DNA of 64,000 bases from Halobacillus andaensis (GCF_014636475.1 NZ_BMEL01000003.1:558001-622000), one strand, 5' to 3'. Positions 45,801-55,476 are shown, counted from the first letter of the stretch. Program-made: numbers and translations. The notes: generated by a model from the letters alone, not told the origin.

Positions 45801-46790
45801 TCATCTGTAACTCGGAACCCAAATATTTTCATAGCCGTTCTGAATTGAATAATCGTACAAATGAATTATTTTTTCTTTGTTATAAGTTGCCAACTCATTT
45901 TTGTTAGCAATAAGCCCTGAAAGATTTACCATACGTTCATTTCGATTAACCATCTCATCAAGAAAACTACGAACAGCCAGCTTATCATTCTTAGAAATAT
46001 TACATTTGCTGCAGGTTAATACTAGATTCCAGAGTTGGTCGGACTGTACAAATGACCAGGGTATAAAGTGATCCACATGGGTTTGAATCGTGCTTTTGTG
46101 AAGTTCTCTTCCACAATAAAAACATTTTTGTTCAAAATACTGCACTAACACTTTCTCAAATGGCTTCAACGTCGATCGTTTTGCAATACTTTCAACTTTA
46201 TCAAGTAAGTAATTAATATGAGGTACGTCATTTAATTGCTCAATCATTTTTGCCATATGATAATTTACTAAATCTATTAACAACCGTTGATATTTTCTCA
46301 TGAAAGTCAATACAACCTTATGAAACTTAAATTGTTCCGTTTTATGGTCAAAAGCATAAAATGATCCTTGTGTATCTCCATACAGAGCGCCAAACACATT
46401 TGTCTTCATTACAGCTTTCACACGTTTGGTTGCCGCCAGTTGAATCGTAGCGTCTAATTTATCAAAAGTCATTTCTTTAGGAATATTATAAGATTGCTTA
46501 ATCTCTATTAACTTAGTTACAACGGCAGACCCTCTTGTTCCCTGCTCGAGTTCGTGGTGGATTACCAGGTTCCAATATATTTTCGTAAAAGAATAAGCTA
46601 GTTGATCGTAGGTTACTTCAGCATCTTCATTTACTTGATAAAGATTTTCGATCATGGCTTTTAACAACCCAAACTTATACGTCGCGGACTTTTTTGATTT
46701 TGTGGTCAACACAATAGTAAAGATACGCCAGACTTCTTCCTCAGTTAAGTAGAGAGCTTTTAACTCTCCAACTCTTAATTTGTGACTCAT
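45801..46790 (-). CDS. HNH endonuclease domain protein
   Basis: 329 residues. The C-terminal region CFYCGRELHKSTIQTHVDHF followed by IPWSFVQSDQLWNLVLTCSK and CNISKNDK is a complete HNH motif with two CxxC zinc pairs. The N-terminal 200 residues are helical and show no known domain (AFDHKTEQFKFHKVVLTFMR). Proteins of this build occur alone or in defence islands. It lies 22 bp downstream of the MazG-like gene. Confidence 0.85.
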   Translation of the reverse strand: MSHKLRVGELKALYLTEEEVWRIFTIVLTTKSKKSATYKFGLLKAMIENLYQVNEDAEVTYDQLAYSFTKIYWNLVIHHELEQGTRGSAVVTKLIEIKQSYNIPKEMTFDKLDATIQLAATKRVKAVMKTNVFGALYGDTQGSFYAFDHKTEQFKFHKVVLTFMRKYQRLLIDLVNYHMAKMIEQLNDVPHINYLLDKVESIAKRSTLKPFEKVLVQYFEQKCFYCGRELHKSTIQTHVDHFIPWSFVQSDQLWNLVLTCSKCNISKNDKLAVRSFLDEMVNRNERMVNLSGLIANKNELATYNKEKIIHLYDYSIQNGYENIWVPSYR

Positions 46791-46812
46791 CTAATCACTC
46801 CAATAGCACCAC

Positions 46813-47136
46813 TCAGTCTTCGACACTTATTAAGAATATTTTTTCTTTAAATGAGCCTCGCTCGTCAGCTTTCTGTTTACGAATTTCTTCTACTTCCTCA
46901 ATAGAGCTCCCATGTATTTGCGATAGCACAAGTATTAATTCTAATAGATCTGATAATTCCTCTGTAGCTTGTTGATCATTCTTTGAGGTTAAATATTCTT
47001 GAAGTTCTTCTTGGAGTTTTGTTTCAAGTGACTTTATGTATTCCTCTTCATCTAGTATGAGAGTTTCATAGATTTTTCCGGTTTTTTCGATAATTTCAGG
47101 AATTCTGTCTCGGACAAGCTTATTATAAACCGGCAT
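46813..47136 (-). CDS. MazG-like nucleoside triphosphate pyrophosphohydrolase
   Basis: 107 residues. NKLVRDRIPEIIEKTGK at the N-terminus and the metal-binding ELQEYL ... TEELSDLLELILVL define the phosphoribosyl-ATP pyrophosphohydrolase-like, all-alpha family. It hydrolyses (d)NTPs or related compounds. Part of the minus-strand HNH group. House-cleaning or phage-defence roles are both possible. Confidence 0.87.
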   Translation of the reverse strand: MPVYNKLVRDRIPEIIEKTGKIYETLILDEEEYIKSLETKLQEELQEYLTSKNDQQATEELSDLLELILVLSQIHGSSIEEVEEIRKQKADERGSFKEKIFLISVED

Positions 47137-47194
47137 ACATAGTCCTCCTGCTTATTTTCTATATTTTAAGCGTTTTAACTTCACCATAATATAT

Positions 47195-47575
47195 TTACTT
47201 AACATCTGAGAACTCTTTTTTATTTAGCTTGAGCTGATCCAAAAATAAAAGTCCTTTCACCTTTATAGTATCATCTTCTGTTAAATAGTTCTGCGCTTTT
47301 ATTTGGCCAATTTTCATGTATTCTAATAACTCTTCCAACCTTTTTATGGCATAGTTATTACATCGAGTATATTTGACCTCACCTAATACTACTTTTGTAA
47401 GTTGATTGGTTCGCTTATAATACACTTCAAACTTTAATTGGCTTGATCCTGAAGAATCGTGATAAATGAGGCATTGATACTTTTCGTCTGACCATCTAGC
47501 CACTTCATTCTTTTTTCTATCGATAAGTTGGAACTCGACCGAATGAGCACTATTTTGTTTTATCATTTGGACCAC
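47195..47575 (-). CDS. Hypothetical protein with nuclease-like E-x-K motif
   Basis: 126 residues. CLIYHDSSGSSQLKFEVYYK and TKVVLGEVKYTRCNNYAIKR resemble the core of restriction-like folds (Glu-x-Lys in GEVKYT), then a helix AIKRLEELLEYMKIGQIKAQ and a final beta segment GLLFLDQLKL. The protein is short for such an enzyme and may be a domain or fragment. It has the same strand as the MazG-like and HNH genes. No function assigned. Confidence 0.6.
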   Translation of the reverse strand: MVQMIKQNSAHSVEFQLIDRKKNEVARWSDEKYQCLIYHDSSGSSQLKFEVYYKRTNQLTKVVLGEVKYTRCNNYAIKRLEELLEYMKIGQIKAQNYLTEDDTIKVKGLLFLDQLKLNKKEFSDVK

Positions 47576-47690
47576 CCAGTGTGTAATATTTAATAGATAT
47601 AACTTTATAAAGAACTCATAAAATCAAACCAGTTTATGAAAATGTTGTCACTTTTTTATACTCATTTTTTTTTGAGGAAGCTTTATATTC

Positions 47691-47733
47691 AGAAAGACAG
47701 CAGCGAAACTTCACGCTGCTGTCTTTCTTAAAT
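47691..47733 (-). terminator. Terminator after the FxLYD lipoprotein gene
   Basis: Perfect arms AGAAAGACAGCAGCG (47691-47705) and CGCTGCTGTCTTTCT (47714-47728). A T-rich stretch on either strand allows bidirectional use. Confidence 0.85.
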
Positions 47734-47755
47734 TTAAGAGTATCACTTACTAAAA

Positions 47756-48541
47756 TTAAAACGACCAATTATACGCCTTAACCTTTACTTCAGCCACTTT
47801 ACCTTTAACATCTTCAGGAAGCTCGGGATACTCCAATTCAAACCCTGCCTTGCCATCTTGATTCAAACTCACCTCAATAGAACCATTCAACGTTCCTAGA
47901 AACTCCCCACCTTCGTCATACAGACCAGCAGCTAAACGAATATCATCTGCCTTCTCCTCATTTTGGTTAATTACCGTTCCAGTAACTTGATAAGGACTTG
48001 AGTATTCATCTTTCCCTTCACTGAAATTGACGTTCTCTGTGTCAAGCATCATTGGTTCTTCCTCTGTAGAACTAAAATCGATATTGGCATTGGCGTTTGC
48101 AATTTCGTCAGCTGATGAAACACTTTCAATGATCGTGGACTCCCCAATATATGCTGTCTCCCCAGGCATAATTACTTCCGGAACAGCTAATAACATTGAT
48201 GCTGTACCAAGAATTGAGCCGTCTTCCCCTTCAAAGTTTACTTGGATATCTCCAACGGAAGCAGGTTGATCTCCTGTATTCGTAACTTCTGCCGAATAAC
48301 TTGCATACACGTTATCAATGCTATCTTCCCAAGAACCAAATGTTTCTGATTTAACTTCAACAACTGCTTCCGCCTTTTCTTCTTCCTCATCCTCTTTCTC
48401 TGCTGCCTCTGCTTCTTCTTGACCGTCTTGCTGTTCTTCTTGTTCATCTCCACTACTCATCGTACTCTCTTCTGAACTACAAGCCCCCAAAACACTCGCT
48501 GCCAGTACAGTAATTCCTAACGCTTTTGCAAATTTATTCAT
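47756..48541 (-). CDS. FxLYD-domain lipoprotein
   Basis: 261 residues. Lipobox in LGITVLAASVLGACSS, then a Glu-rich linker (about 30-60). Two Ig-like halves follow: YASYSAEVTNTGDQPASVGD, and PYQVTGTVINQNEEKADDIR with AAGLYDEGGEFLG, the FxLYD pattern. Exported, anchored, strongly acidic. It lies 19 bp downstream of another lipoprotein gene. Function unknown. Confidence 0.85.
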   Translation of the reverse strand: MNKFAKALGITVLAASVLGACSSEESTMSSGDEQEEQQDGQEEAEAAEKEDEEEEKAEAVVEVKSETFGSWEDSIDNVYASYSAEVTNTGDQPASVGDIQVNFEGEDGSILGTASMLLAVPEVIMPGETAYIGESTIIESVSSADEIANANANIDFSSTEEEPMMLDTENVNFSEGKDEYSSPYQVTGTVINQNEEKADDIRLAAGLYDEGGEFLGTLNGSIEVSLNQDGKAGFELEYPELPEDVKGKVAEVKVKAYNWSF

Positions 48542-48560
48542 ATATAACTCCCCCTAATAA

Positions 48561-49190
48561 TTATTCAAATTCAAATTCAGATTCAATCTGATCGATCAAG
48601 TCTTTCATTTCTTCCATATCTTCTTCGTTAAATAGTTGTTCTTCCTCCGTGTCTTCTGAAGAGTCGTACTTCCTGATCTCTTCCGCATTCAACGGAAACA
48701 TCATGATTTTATCTTCAACATATAGGACGTAAACATTTTGTTTTTCATCCTCAGTGTTTGTTACTTTCACTTGTACGACTTCCATGGTTTCTCCTTCTTC
48801 TTCAATCGAAACCTGTTGAGCTGCTTCCATACTCTTGACTTGGTCAGATTCTTCATCTCCGGCCAGCATTAGAAATGACATAAAGTCTTTCATATCTTCA
48901 TGCACATGCTCTTCAATGAAACTTTCTTTCTCTTCAGCGTCAGCCGCTTCTTCCCCGTCTTCCTTGTAAAAATACTGAAGATACTGCTCAGATGTTTCGA
49001 CTTTTGATTCATCCACCGGATTCTGTGGTTCTTCTTGTTTCTCCTCGGAGTTCTCTGCTCCTTGAGTTTCTGAATCATCTCCTCCGCATCCTGCGATTAC
49101 TACTAATGATAATAGTAAAACTCCTGCCAATTTAATAAATGATGACTTTCCTCCTTTCTTTGTAATTAGCGATGAATTACTGATTCGCAT
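48561..49190 (-). CDS. Acidic lipoprotein of unknown function
   Basis: 209 residues. After a basic N-terminus (LITKKGGKSSFIK) comes LAGVLLLSLVVIAGCGGDD with lipobox. The mature part starts with a long Glu/Asn linker and has one folded region (EQYLQYFYKEDGEEAADAEE ... VVQVKVTNTEDEKQNVYVLY). It forms a pair with the following FxLYD lipoprotein. No recognised domain. Confidence 0.8.
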   Translation of the reverse strand: MRISNSSLITKKGGKSSFIKLAGVLLLSLVVIAGCGGDDSETQGAENSEEKQEEPQNPVDESKVETSEQYLQYFYKEDGEEAADAEEKESFIEEHVHEDMKDFMSFLMLAGDEESDQVKSMEAAQQVSIEEEGETMEVVQVKVTNTEDEKQNVYVLYVEDKIMMFPLNAEEIRKYDSSEDTEEEQLFNEEDMEEMKDLIDQIESEFEFE

Positions 49191-49231
49191 CGTTTACTCC
49201 CCCTTGATTTCTTGTTATCTATAGAATAAAC

Positions 49232-49260
49232 AAAAAGGTGCACAAAAATTTGTGCACCCA
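49232..49260 (-). terminator. Terminator after the WYL regulator gene
   Basis: GGTGCACAAA (49237-49246) pairs with TTTGTGCACC (49249-49258); on the minus strand TTTTTG follows. Confidence 0.85.
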
Positions 49261-49271
49261 ACGCATGTTCT

Positions 49272-50264
49272 CTATTCACTTTTGTATCTCGCATACATGG
49301 CTTCGATTTCTTCCTGAACTTCTTCTACTAAACCGTCTGGTGAGAGAACTTTCGCTTTTCTTCCCCAGGTGAGGATCCAGTTGACGAGGCCTGTGCTCAT
49401 TTTTGCTTTGGTTGAAAGGATAAAGTGATCGTCGCTTGAAGGGGTGATGTGAGCATCGTGTCCGAATCGATCGAGCACTACGTTGATTAAGGACTGGTCG
49501 AACTCAATCTTCACCCACACATTCTCCCCCGCAAACATGTGAAAGCTCTGGCTCACATAGTCCTGAGTATTAAAGTCTTTACGTCGCTGAAATCTCTCTT
49601 CGGATAGTCGAATGTTCCGCATGCGGTCAAGACGGTAGTGACGCATCTCATCCGTTTCCTTGAAGCGTCCGATCAGATAATAAAAATCGTTTTGCCAAAT
49701 GAGCGCATACGGCTCCACTTCATACGTACTTCCATCTCGATGGAATTCAAATTCTTTCTTCATATTGTATTTTCCATATTGATAATGGAGCACTTTTCGC
49801 TCAGAAATCGCGCGGTGAACATGATCTATGCTCAACTTAACCAGCTGGTAGTCATCATTGGCTGACTGGGAGAACAACATAGGGTCCGGCAATGTTTTGG
49901 CGATGTGTTTACTCGTCAGCTGCTTCGTCTTCTCGATGAGTTCTTTCTTTTCTTTTTCCGTAATGAACTTGGCAGATAAAAGCGCATCATTAATGAGGCG
50001 GAGCTGATACGTTTCAAACACGCGGTCCTGATAGCTATAGTACACCTTCCCGAACCGTCCCGTGTTCTTGATCACTTCAAATCCTGTATCTTCGAGTACT
50101 TCCATATCCCGTTTCAACGTTCTGGAATCGAATGAAGCGTCCGGACCAAACGTCAGCTTCATTTTATCGGTAATTTCTTGCATGCTTAATTCATGATATT
50201 CGTCCGTTTCCTCAAATAATATATCTCGCAGCTTAAGCATCCTTGTATTGCTGTTTAATTCCAT
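49272..50264 (-). CDS. WYL-domain transcriptional regulator
   Basis: 330 residues. N-terminal winged helix (LKLRDILFEETDEYHELSMQ ... RTLKRDMEVLEDTGFEVI). Middle WYL domain with YEVEPYALIWQNDFYYLIGR and MRHYRLDRMRNIRLSEERF. A C-terminal extension follows. Such proteins bind ligands or nucleic acid through WYL. Divergent from the SDR gene 237 bp away, which it might control. Confidence 0.9.
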   Translation of the reverse strand: MELNSNTRMLKLRDILFEETDEYHELSMQEITDKMKLTFGPDASFDSRTLKRDMEVLEDTGFEVIKNTGRFGKVYYSYQDRVFETYQLRLINDALLSAKFITEKEKKELIEKTKQLTSKHIAKTLPDPMLFSQSANDDYQLVKLSIDHVHRAISERKVLHYQYGKYNMKKEFEFHRDGSTYEVEPYALIWQNDFYYLIGRFKETDEMRHYRLDRMRNIRLSEERFQRRKDFNTQDYVSQSFHMFAGENVWVKIEFDQSLINVVLDRFGHDAHITPSSDDHFILSTKAKMSTGLVNWILTWGRKAKVLSPDGLVEEVQEEIEAMYARYKSE

Positions 50265-50501
50265 TATGTAAAACCTCCTGGTTTTCGTGATCTAACCATT
50301 GCTGCTAAGTATAGAAGAGACTATCTAATTATTACTGTAACAAAAACTTCCATCATTCAGCTATGAAATACCTGCCTGCAAAAAAGTTTTTAAAGGTTCA
50401 AACATCAATGTGTATAAAAGTCTTTAAATTATAAGTTACATTTTCACCGACTAGGGAATAAGTCAACTAAACTTTCACAGTTAAAAAGGAGATCGATACT
50501 C

Positions 50502-51287
50502 ATGGCCAAAACGTTAGAAGGAAAAGTAGCTTTAGTGACTGGAGGCGGATCAGGAATTGGTAAAGCTTCCGCCGTTCAGCTTGCGAAAGAAGGAGCTAAT
50601 GTTGCTCTCGCCGATATTAATGAAAGAGACGCACAGGAAACAAAAGAAGAAATCGAAGCCAATGGCGGTGAAGCTTTTATCATAGAAACGGATGTTTCGA
50701 AGGAGGAGGAGATTGAGCAATGTTATAAACAGCTCATCGACCGCTTCGGAAGGTTGGATGTGATCTTTGCCAACGCGGGCGTGAACGGAAAAATCACTCC
50801 GATTGAGGATATGGCTGTGGAAGAATGGCAGCAAACGATCGATACCAATTTAAAGAGCACGTTCTTAACGGTGAAACACGCTATTCCGCATATGAAGCAG
50901 GAGGGCGGCAGCATCATTATCACGAGCTCCGTTAACGGAAACCGAACCTTTTCCAACTTTGGTTTCTCCGCCTACAGCTCGTCAAAAGCCGGACAAATGG
51001 CACTTGGTAAAATGGCTGCTCTTGAATTAGCGAAATATCACATTCGCGTGAATGTCATCTGTCCGGGGGCGATCGAAACGAATATTGAAGAGAACACTCA
51101 CCCTGAACAAGATAACCTGGAAAAAATCAAGATTCCCGTTGAATTTCCTGAAGGCAACCAGCCATTACAAAACCGCCCGGGCCACCCGGAAGAAGTGGCT
51201 GATCTTATTGTATTTCTCGGATCTGATGCATCCCGTCATATTTCTGGCACGGAGTTATATGTGGATGGAGCGGCCTCGTTGCTTTAA
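50502..51287 (+). CDS. SDR-family oxidoreductase
   Basis: 261 residues, AAAAAGGAG upstream. Cofactor motif VTGGGSGIGKA, NAGVNG, catalytic Ser in IIITSSVNG, and YSSSKAGQM with the Tyr/Lys pair. ALADINERDAQ, with an Asp after beta-2, suggests NAD(H). Resembles 3-oxoacyl reductase/glucose-dehydrogenase type members. Substrate unknown. Confidence 0.92.
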   Translation: MAKTLEGKVALVTGGGSGIGKASAVQLAKEGANVALADINERDAQETKEEIEANGGEAFIIETDVSKEEEIEQCYKQLIDRFGRLDVIFANAGVNGKITPIEDMAVEEWQQTIDTNLKSTFLTVKHAIPHMKQEGGSIIITSSVNGNRTFSNFGFSAYSSSKAGQMALGKMAALELAKYHIRVNVICPGAIETNIEENTHPEQDNLEKIKIPVEFPEGNQPLQNRPGHPEEVADLIVFLGSDASRHISGTELYVDGAASLL

Positions 51288-51332
51288 TGAATGGAATTCA
51301 CGCAGGACTAAAACAGCTTCTAAGTAAATGCG

Positions 51333-51367
51333 AAAAGTCCTCGGTTAAACTACCGAGGACTTTTTCA
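51333..51367. terminator. Bidirectional terminator
   Basis: AAAAGTCCTCGG and CCGAGGACTTTTT around TTAAACTA. It separates the SDR gene from the converging beta-helix gene. Confidence 0.92.
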
Positions 51368-51374
51368 ATTCCGT

Positions 51375-52214
51375 TTAGTAATTGTTTCTCGTTCCATCAT
51401 CTAGCACTCTATAATTCCCTCTGATGCGGAATACTGTGGCTTGACTGTTAACGGTGAGGTGAAGAAGCGCTGAAGGATTTTGAACTAAGTGATCATCCCA
51501 TAGTACTCCATCGAATGCATTGAATTCTCCTGTCACACGAATGGCACTTTGAGTAGAAGGTGATAGTTGAATTTGAAGGTTCGTAAAGTTATTTCCGCTG
51601 GCTTCATTTGGGATGGTTTTTGCGGAATTCATCCAAATGCCGCGAACGCAATCATCGATGGTAACGTTGTTAAAGCTGTTCGCATTAATCCAGCTATATC
51701 CACTGGAAGGTTTTGTGACTCTCAGTTCCATAGCGGTATGAAGACCTACCAATTTAATGTCATCAAATTGGAGGAAGGAAATTTCATGGCCTATCCCGCC
51801 TGAGTACATATAGATCCCCTTGCCGTTATGGTTGCCAGCCCAGTTTACAATGTTGATATGTTTGAATGTAGAACGGTGCCACGAGTTATAGTATTTATTT
51901 TTCCCATTGAATACGAGGACGTTTTTATTAAAGTTACTGTCATCGATCGCGATATAGGCTCCTGTAATACTGGTGTTTCTTTCAATATGCACTACATCTT
52001 GATTTCCATACACAACAAATCTAGCATCATAGGCGAAAGTAAGGTGGACGCCTTCTCTCAATAAAATCGTAGAAGTGATCACATAATCTCCTTTTGGCAC
52101 ATAGACCGTACTAGGATTTTCTTTTAAGGATGCAAATTGAATGGCTTTTTGTATTTTTTCTGTATCACTCCCTTGAAAATCTAAGACTGAGACAACTTCA
52201 GTAAAGCTTGTCAT
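51375..52214 (-). CDS. Right-handed beta-helix protein (pectate-lyase-3-like)
   Basis: 279 residues. Start VVSVLDFQGSDTEKIQKAIQ with the D-x-x-x-I-Q-x-A-I pattern at the entry of beta-helix enzymes and phage tailspikes, then STVYVPKGDYVITSTILLRE. Repeated rungs with Asn/Asp turns run through the middle (SGYSWINANSFNNVTIDDCV). No signal peptide. Could be a glycan-active enzyme or a phage-tail-like remnant. It stands alone between two terminators. Confidence 0.8.
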   Translation of the reverse strand: MTSFTEVVSVLDFQGSDTEKIQKAIQFASLKENPSTVYVPKGDYVITSTILLREGVHLTFAYDARFVVYGNQDVVHIERNTSITGAYIAIDDSNFNKNVLVFNGKNKYYNSWHRSTFKHINIVNWAGNHNGKGIYMYSGGIGHEISFLQFDDIKLVGLHTAMELRVTKPSSGYSWINANSFNNVTIDDCVRGIWMNSAKTIPNEASGNNFTNLQIQLSPSTQSAIRVTGEFNAFDGVLWDDHLVQNPSALLHLTVNSQATVFRIRGNYRVLDDGTRNNY

Positions 52215-52383
52215 GAATCATGACCTCCGTGTTTTCCAGCTGCTGACTTTGGCAGCCGGTAAGATGAATAATAGACCAGTAAGCTAGTCTATATTCAAGA
52301 CATTGAACCTGTCTTCCTATAGTCTATGAAAAAGGTAAATTTATGGTATAGGTGGAGGTGCATGCCCAAGACTTAAGAAAAAT

Positions 52384-52424
52384 AAAAAGGCTACCCTCTT
52401 GATTCAAGGGTAACCTTTTTTAGG
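52384..52424 (-). terminator. Hairpin terminator between GH16 and beta-helix genes
   Basis: AAAAAGG-CTACCCT and AGGGTAACCTTTTT pair around CTTGATTCA with A and T runs. The surrounding 52215-52461 contains no gene. Confidence 0.75.
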
Positions 52425-52461
52425 ACTGACTTTTTCTCAGAGCTTAGTACGTTTTTTGTGG

Positions 52462-55437
52462 TTATTCAACCTCATATTCACTTGCATTATTTACTTCAAG
52501 CACGACATCGTCAATAGAAATATTATGTTCTTCACTTACGTTGCCCATCAGAAATTTAAGCGAAGCTTGATCATCAGACGTCATATCAAACTCAAAATCA
52601 AAGCGCTGTTCTTCTTCATTTACAGCAACTACTTCATTGAAATAGCGGTGATAATCCGCATTTTCAAGGGTAACTTCTATATCTCTTGCCACACTGGAAC
52701 TGGCAACAAAAGAGAGAACATAAGTGATTCCTTTCGTTAACGAAAGATCTTTCTGTTCCATAAGAACACTCCAGTCTTCGTTTCCGCCTTCTTGAATGTC
52801 TACATTCAACACTCCTTCATCAGCTGAAACATTCGCTTGCGCATCGAAGTGAATATATTCAGTCCAATGGTCAAGGCCTGATGAAAAATCACCATTTTTT
52901 AATGGATAAAGCTCAATGTTGCTGGAGGTTTGAATCATTCTTACATTATCTAAATAGACGTCTTCAGGCTGGCCGCCGATCATAAACGTCAACTGTCCGT
53001 TTGAATCCGATTCCGGCATGGTAAATTCAACAGTATGCCCCTCCATTTCTTCGGTTAATGTGACCGTTTCGCTCATATAGCTTTCACTGCCATCTTCACT
53101 GACTAATTCTACTTCGATGGGTTTGTTTTGCTCAGCTCTTGCGTTAAATGTCAGTTCATAATCTTCCCCTTTTTCCAATGGAATCCCTGATTGTTTTAAC
53201 TGAACATCTTCAGGATTTGCACCTTCCTTTAGAAGATCAACTTGCATTTCTCGCTGCACTTCAGAAACGCTCATTTCAGCGGAAGACTGCTCTGATGTCA
53301 CAAGTTCCCAGTAGCTGGTTCTTGTCATATCCCCCTGATCAAACGTTCCATTATAAATAAGATTTCCATCCGCTAAAGGAGGTTTTGAGTTATTCTCCTC
53401 ATTTTCACCCGTGATATTCTCCACTCGTACATTCCCAATCCAGACAGGGGCCTTTCCGTTGCTTCCCATATTAAACTCGATTCGTGCACCCAGATCTGTA
53501 TCTTGGTTTAGGGTAAAAGTATATTCATAGGACTGAACTTGATCACTAAGCTCAATCGTTTTCTCTCCGGAATAGTTAGCAAATCCTCTTTCTTCTCCAC
53601 CGGAAACCTTTGTCATCATATTACGGTTGGTATCAGATTTTGCATCAAAGGTTACTTTATACGTATTTCCTTCCAGAATCGCGAGCTTTTGAATAAGCTG
53701 CAGGGACCATAATGCATTACCGGGGTTTGTCACACTGGTTTTTGCAAAAGACTGGCCGTCAACCTCTTCCTTCTCTATCGTTCCACTTCCTTGAAAATCT
53801 GGGAGCTGAACGAGATTCCAATAATTCGCGTCAAACTCATCTTCATGTTGATCAATGATTGTAAAAGGTTCATTATACTCGTTATCATAAATGAGGTTTC
53901 CATCTTCTAATGGCTGTTTCGCATCTTCAGGCAGCTCATCTTTTTCAACAACAGGTTCTACTGGTTCTTTATAATCACGGCCTGTAAGCTCATAGGCTCT
54001 CACATAGTCTACTTCCATTTTTCCAGGAAACTCAGTAGATTCATCCGGATTGCCGCCATACCAGCCGCCCACCGCTAGATTCATAATTAAATAGAATTCC
54101 TGGTCAAATGGAGCAGGGAAAGCATATTTATCAGACTGGTTCTTCCCTTTACCAAACCAATTGTCTAATGTTTGATATAATTCTCCATCAACGTACCAGC
54201 GGATCTCTCCTGGTTCCCATTCAACAGAGTACGTATGGAAGTCGGTATATTCTTCTCCTTCAGGAAAATGATACTCGGTTCCTTTATACGTATTATTCGG
54301 GTATTCCTCACCATAATGAATCGTACCGCCGATTTTACTCGTATCTTTTCCAGCTGCTTCCATAATATCGATCTCACCGGAAACCGGCCAGTCACCATAA
54401 ACTTCATCTTCAGGCATCATCCAGAAGGCCGGCCAGTATCCTTGACCTTCAGGCAGTTTCATTCTTGCTTCGAACTTTCCATACTTTTGGCTGAAAAGCC
54501 CTTTGGATGTTAATTTAGCTGAAGTATAGTCGTAACTTCCGAATGGGTCACTAACCTCTTCTTCTTTAGCCTCGATGACCAGCTTACCATCATCGATATA
54601 GGAGTTTTCAGATGAATCAGTGTAATACTGCAATTCATTGTTACCCCACCCCGGAGAGATTCCCTCGCCATTTTCGTCTACGAGCCAGTTTCCAGTATCA
54701 TGCGACCACTTCGATTGATCAATTTCGCTGGATATGAATTCATCGGACCATACGAGAGACCAGTCTGATTCCTTTTGGTCCACATCCACGATAACGACAT
54801 TGTTTAAGTCCGAGTCAATGGCCTGTACTTTATTTTGAAGCTTTTCATCAATATAGATACTTCCGCTGACCGTCGTATTCTCTAGTTGAATATTCCCCGG
54901 GTCAGCCCCTTCGCTAATATAAAGGTCTCCGTCAATCGTAGAGTCTATAAGAGCGACATCCGAATGATTGATCCAGGCATTTCCTTTAATCTGCTCGTCA
55001 TTGTATGTTCCTTCCTTATAAAAGTAACCTTGGATAAGAGAGTCAATCATAAGAATAGCATCGTTACGCTTTAATGGTTGATTCGAACCTTCCTCAAAAT
55101 CGCTCATTAATGAATCCGGTAATACATGTTGAAGAATGTTGAGCGCATCTGCCTGTTTTACAGCAGATTTTTCATTTCCTGTTACATATCCGGCCTCTTT
55201 AAAATCTTCCAGCACGCGCTCGCTGCTTATGTTAAGTAAGTTGCCGACCAGCATTGCATAATCTGAAAAAGACAGGGAAGCATTTTCATTCTTTTTTAGA
55301 TTCAGCCCTGTCAGTAATCCTCTCTCTTCCCAATATTCAACCCGTTCGTCCCCCTTGTCCTTCTCGGCAAGAACAGACAGTGACATGACTTGAAAAACGA
55401 CAGCTAACGTTAAAAGGACAGTTAAGAATTTTTTCAA
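52462..55437 (-). CDS. Secreted GH16 beta-glucanase (laminarinase type) with C-terminal carbohydrate-binding repeats
   Basis: 991 residues from a TTG at 55437 behind AAGGAGGAG; the longer frame runs into the GH1 gene and lacks a signal. Signal FLTVLLTLAVVFQVMSLSVL. Residues about 30-200 are helical, then strand-rich, loosely like S-layer-associated segments. GH16 domain about 226-482 with catalytic GEIDIMEAAGK near residue 356 and WYGGNPDESTEFPGKMEVDY at its end. Three similar carbohydrate-binding (CBM4/9-like) repeats follow to the C-terminus, each ending in a 'v.iDnV.le' strand. The E-x-D-x-x-E motif with extra Met is that of beta-1,3-glucanases. It cuts laminarin-like glucan outside the cell. 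Confidence 0.9.
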   Translation of the reverse strand: MKKFLTVLLTLAVVFQVMSLSVLAEKDKGDERVEYWEERGLLTGLNLKKNENASLSFSDYAMLVGNLLNISSERVLEDFKEAGYVTGNEKSAVKQADALNILQHVLPDSLMSDFEEGSNQPLKRNDAILMIDSLIQGYFYKEGTYNDEQIKGNAWINHSDVALIDSTIDGDLYISEGADPGNIQLENTTVSGSIYIDEKLQNKVQAIDSDLNNVVIVDVDQKESDWSLVWSDEFISSEIDQSKWSHDTGNWLVDENGEGISPGWGNNELQYYTDSSENSYIDDGKLVIEAKEEEVSDPFGSYDYTSAKLTSKGLFSQKYGKFEARMKLPEGQGYWPAFWMMPEDEVYGDWPVSGEIDIMEAAGKDTSKIGGTIHYGEEYPNNTYKGTEYHFPEGEEYTDFHTYSVEWEPGEIRWYVDGELYQTLDNWFGKGKNQSDKYAFPAPFDQEFYLIMNLAVGGWYGGNPDESTEFPGKMEVDYVRAYELTGRDYKEPVEPVVEKDELPEDAKQPLEDGNLIYDNEYNEPFTIIDQHEDEFDANYWNLVQLPDFQGSGTIEKEEVDGQSFAKTSVTNPGNALWSLQLIQKLAILEGNTYKVTFDAKSDTNRNMMTKVSGGEERGFANYSGEKTIELSDQVQSYEYTFTLNQDTDLGARIEFNMGSNGKAPVWIGNVRVENITGENEENNSKPPLADGNLIYNGTFDQGDMTRTSYWELVTSEQSSAEMSVSEVQREMQVDLLKEGANPEDVQLKQSGIPLEKGEDYELTFNARAEQNKPIEVELVSEDGSESYMSETVTLTEEMEGHTVEFTMPESDSNGQLTFMIGGQPEDVYLDNVRMIQTSSNIELYPLKNGDFSSGLDHWTEYIHFDAQANVSADEGVLNVDIQEGGNEDWSVLMEQKDLSLTKGITYVLSFVASSSVARDIEVTLENADYHRYFNEVVAVNEEEQRFDFEFDMTSDDQASLKFLMGNVSEEHNISIDDVVLEVNNASEYEVE

Positions 55438-55476
55438 AATACTCCTCCTTAGAATTAGATAATAACCTGCATTAAG

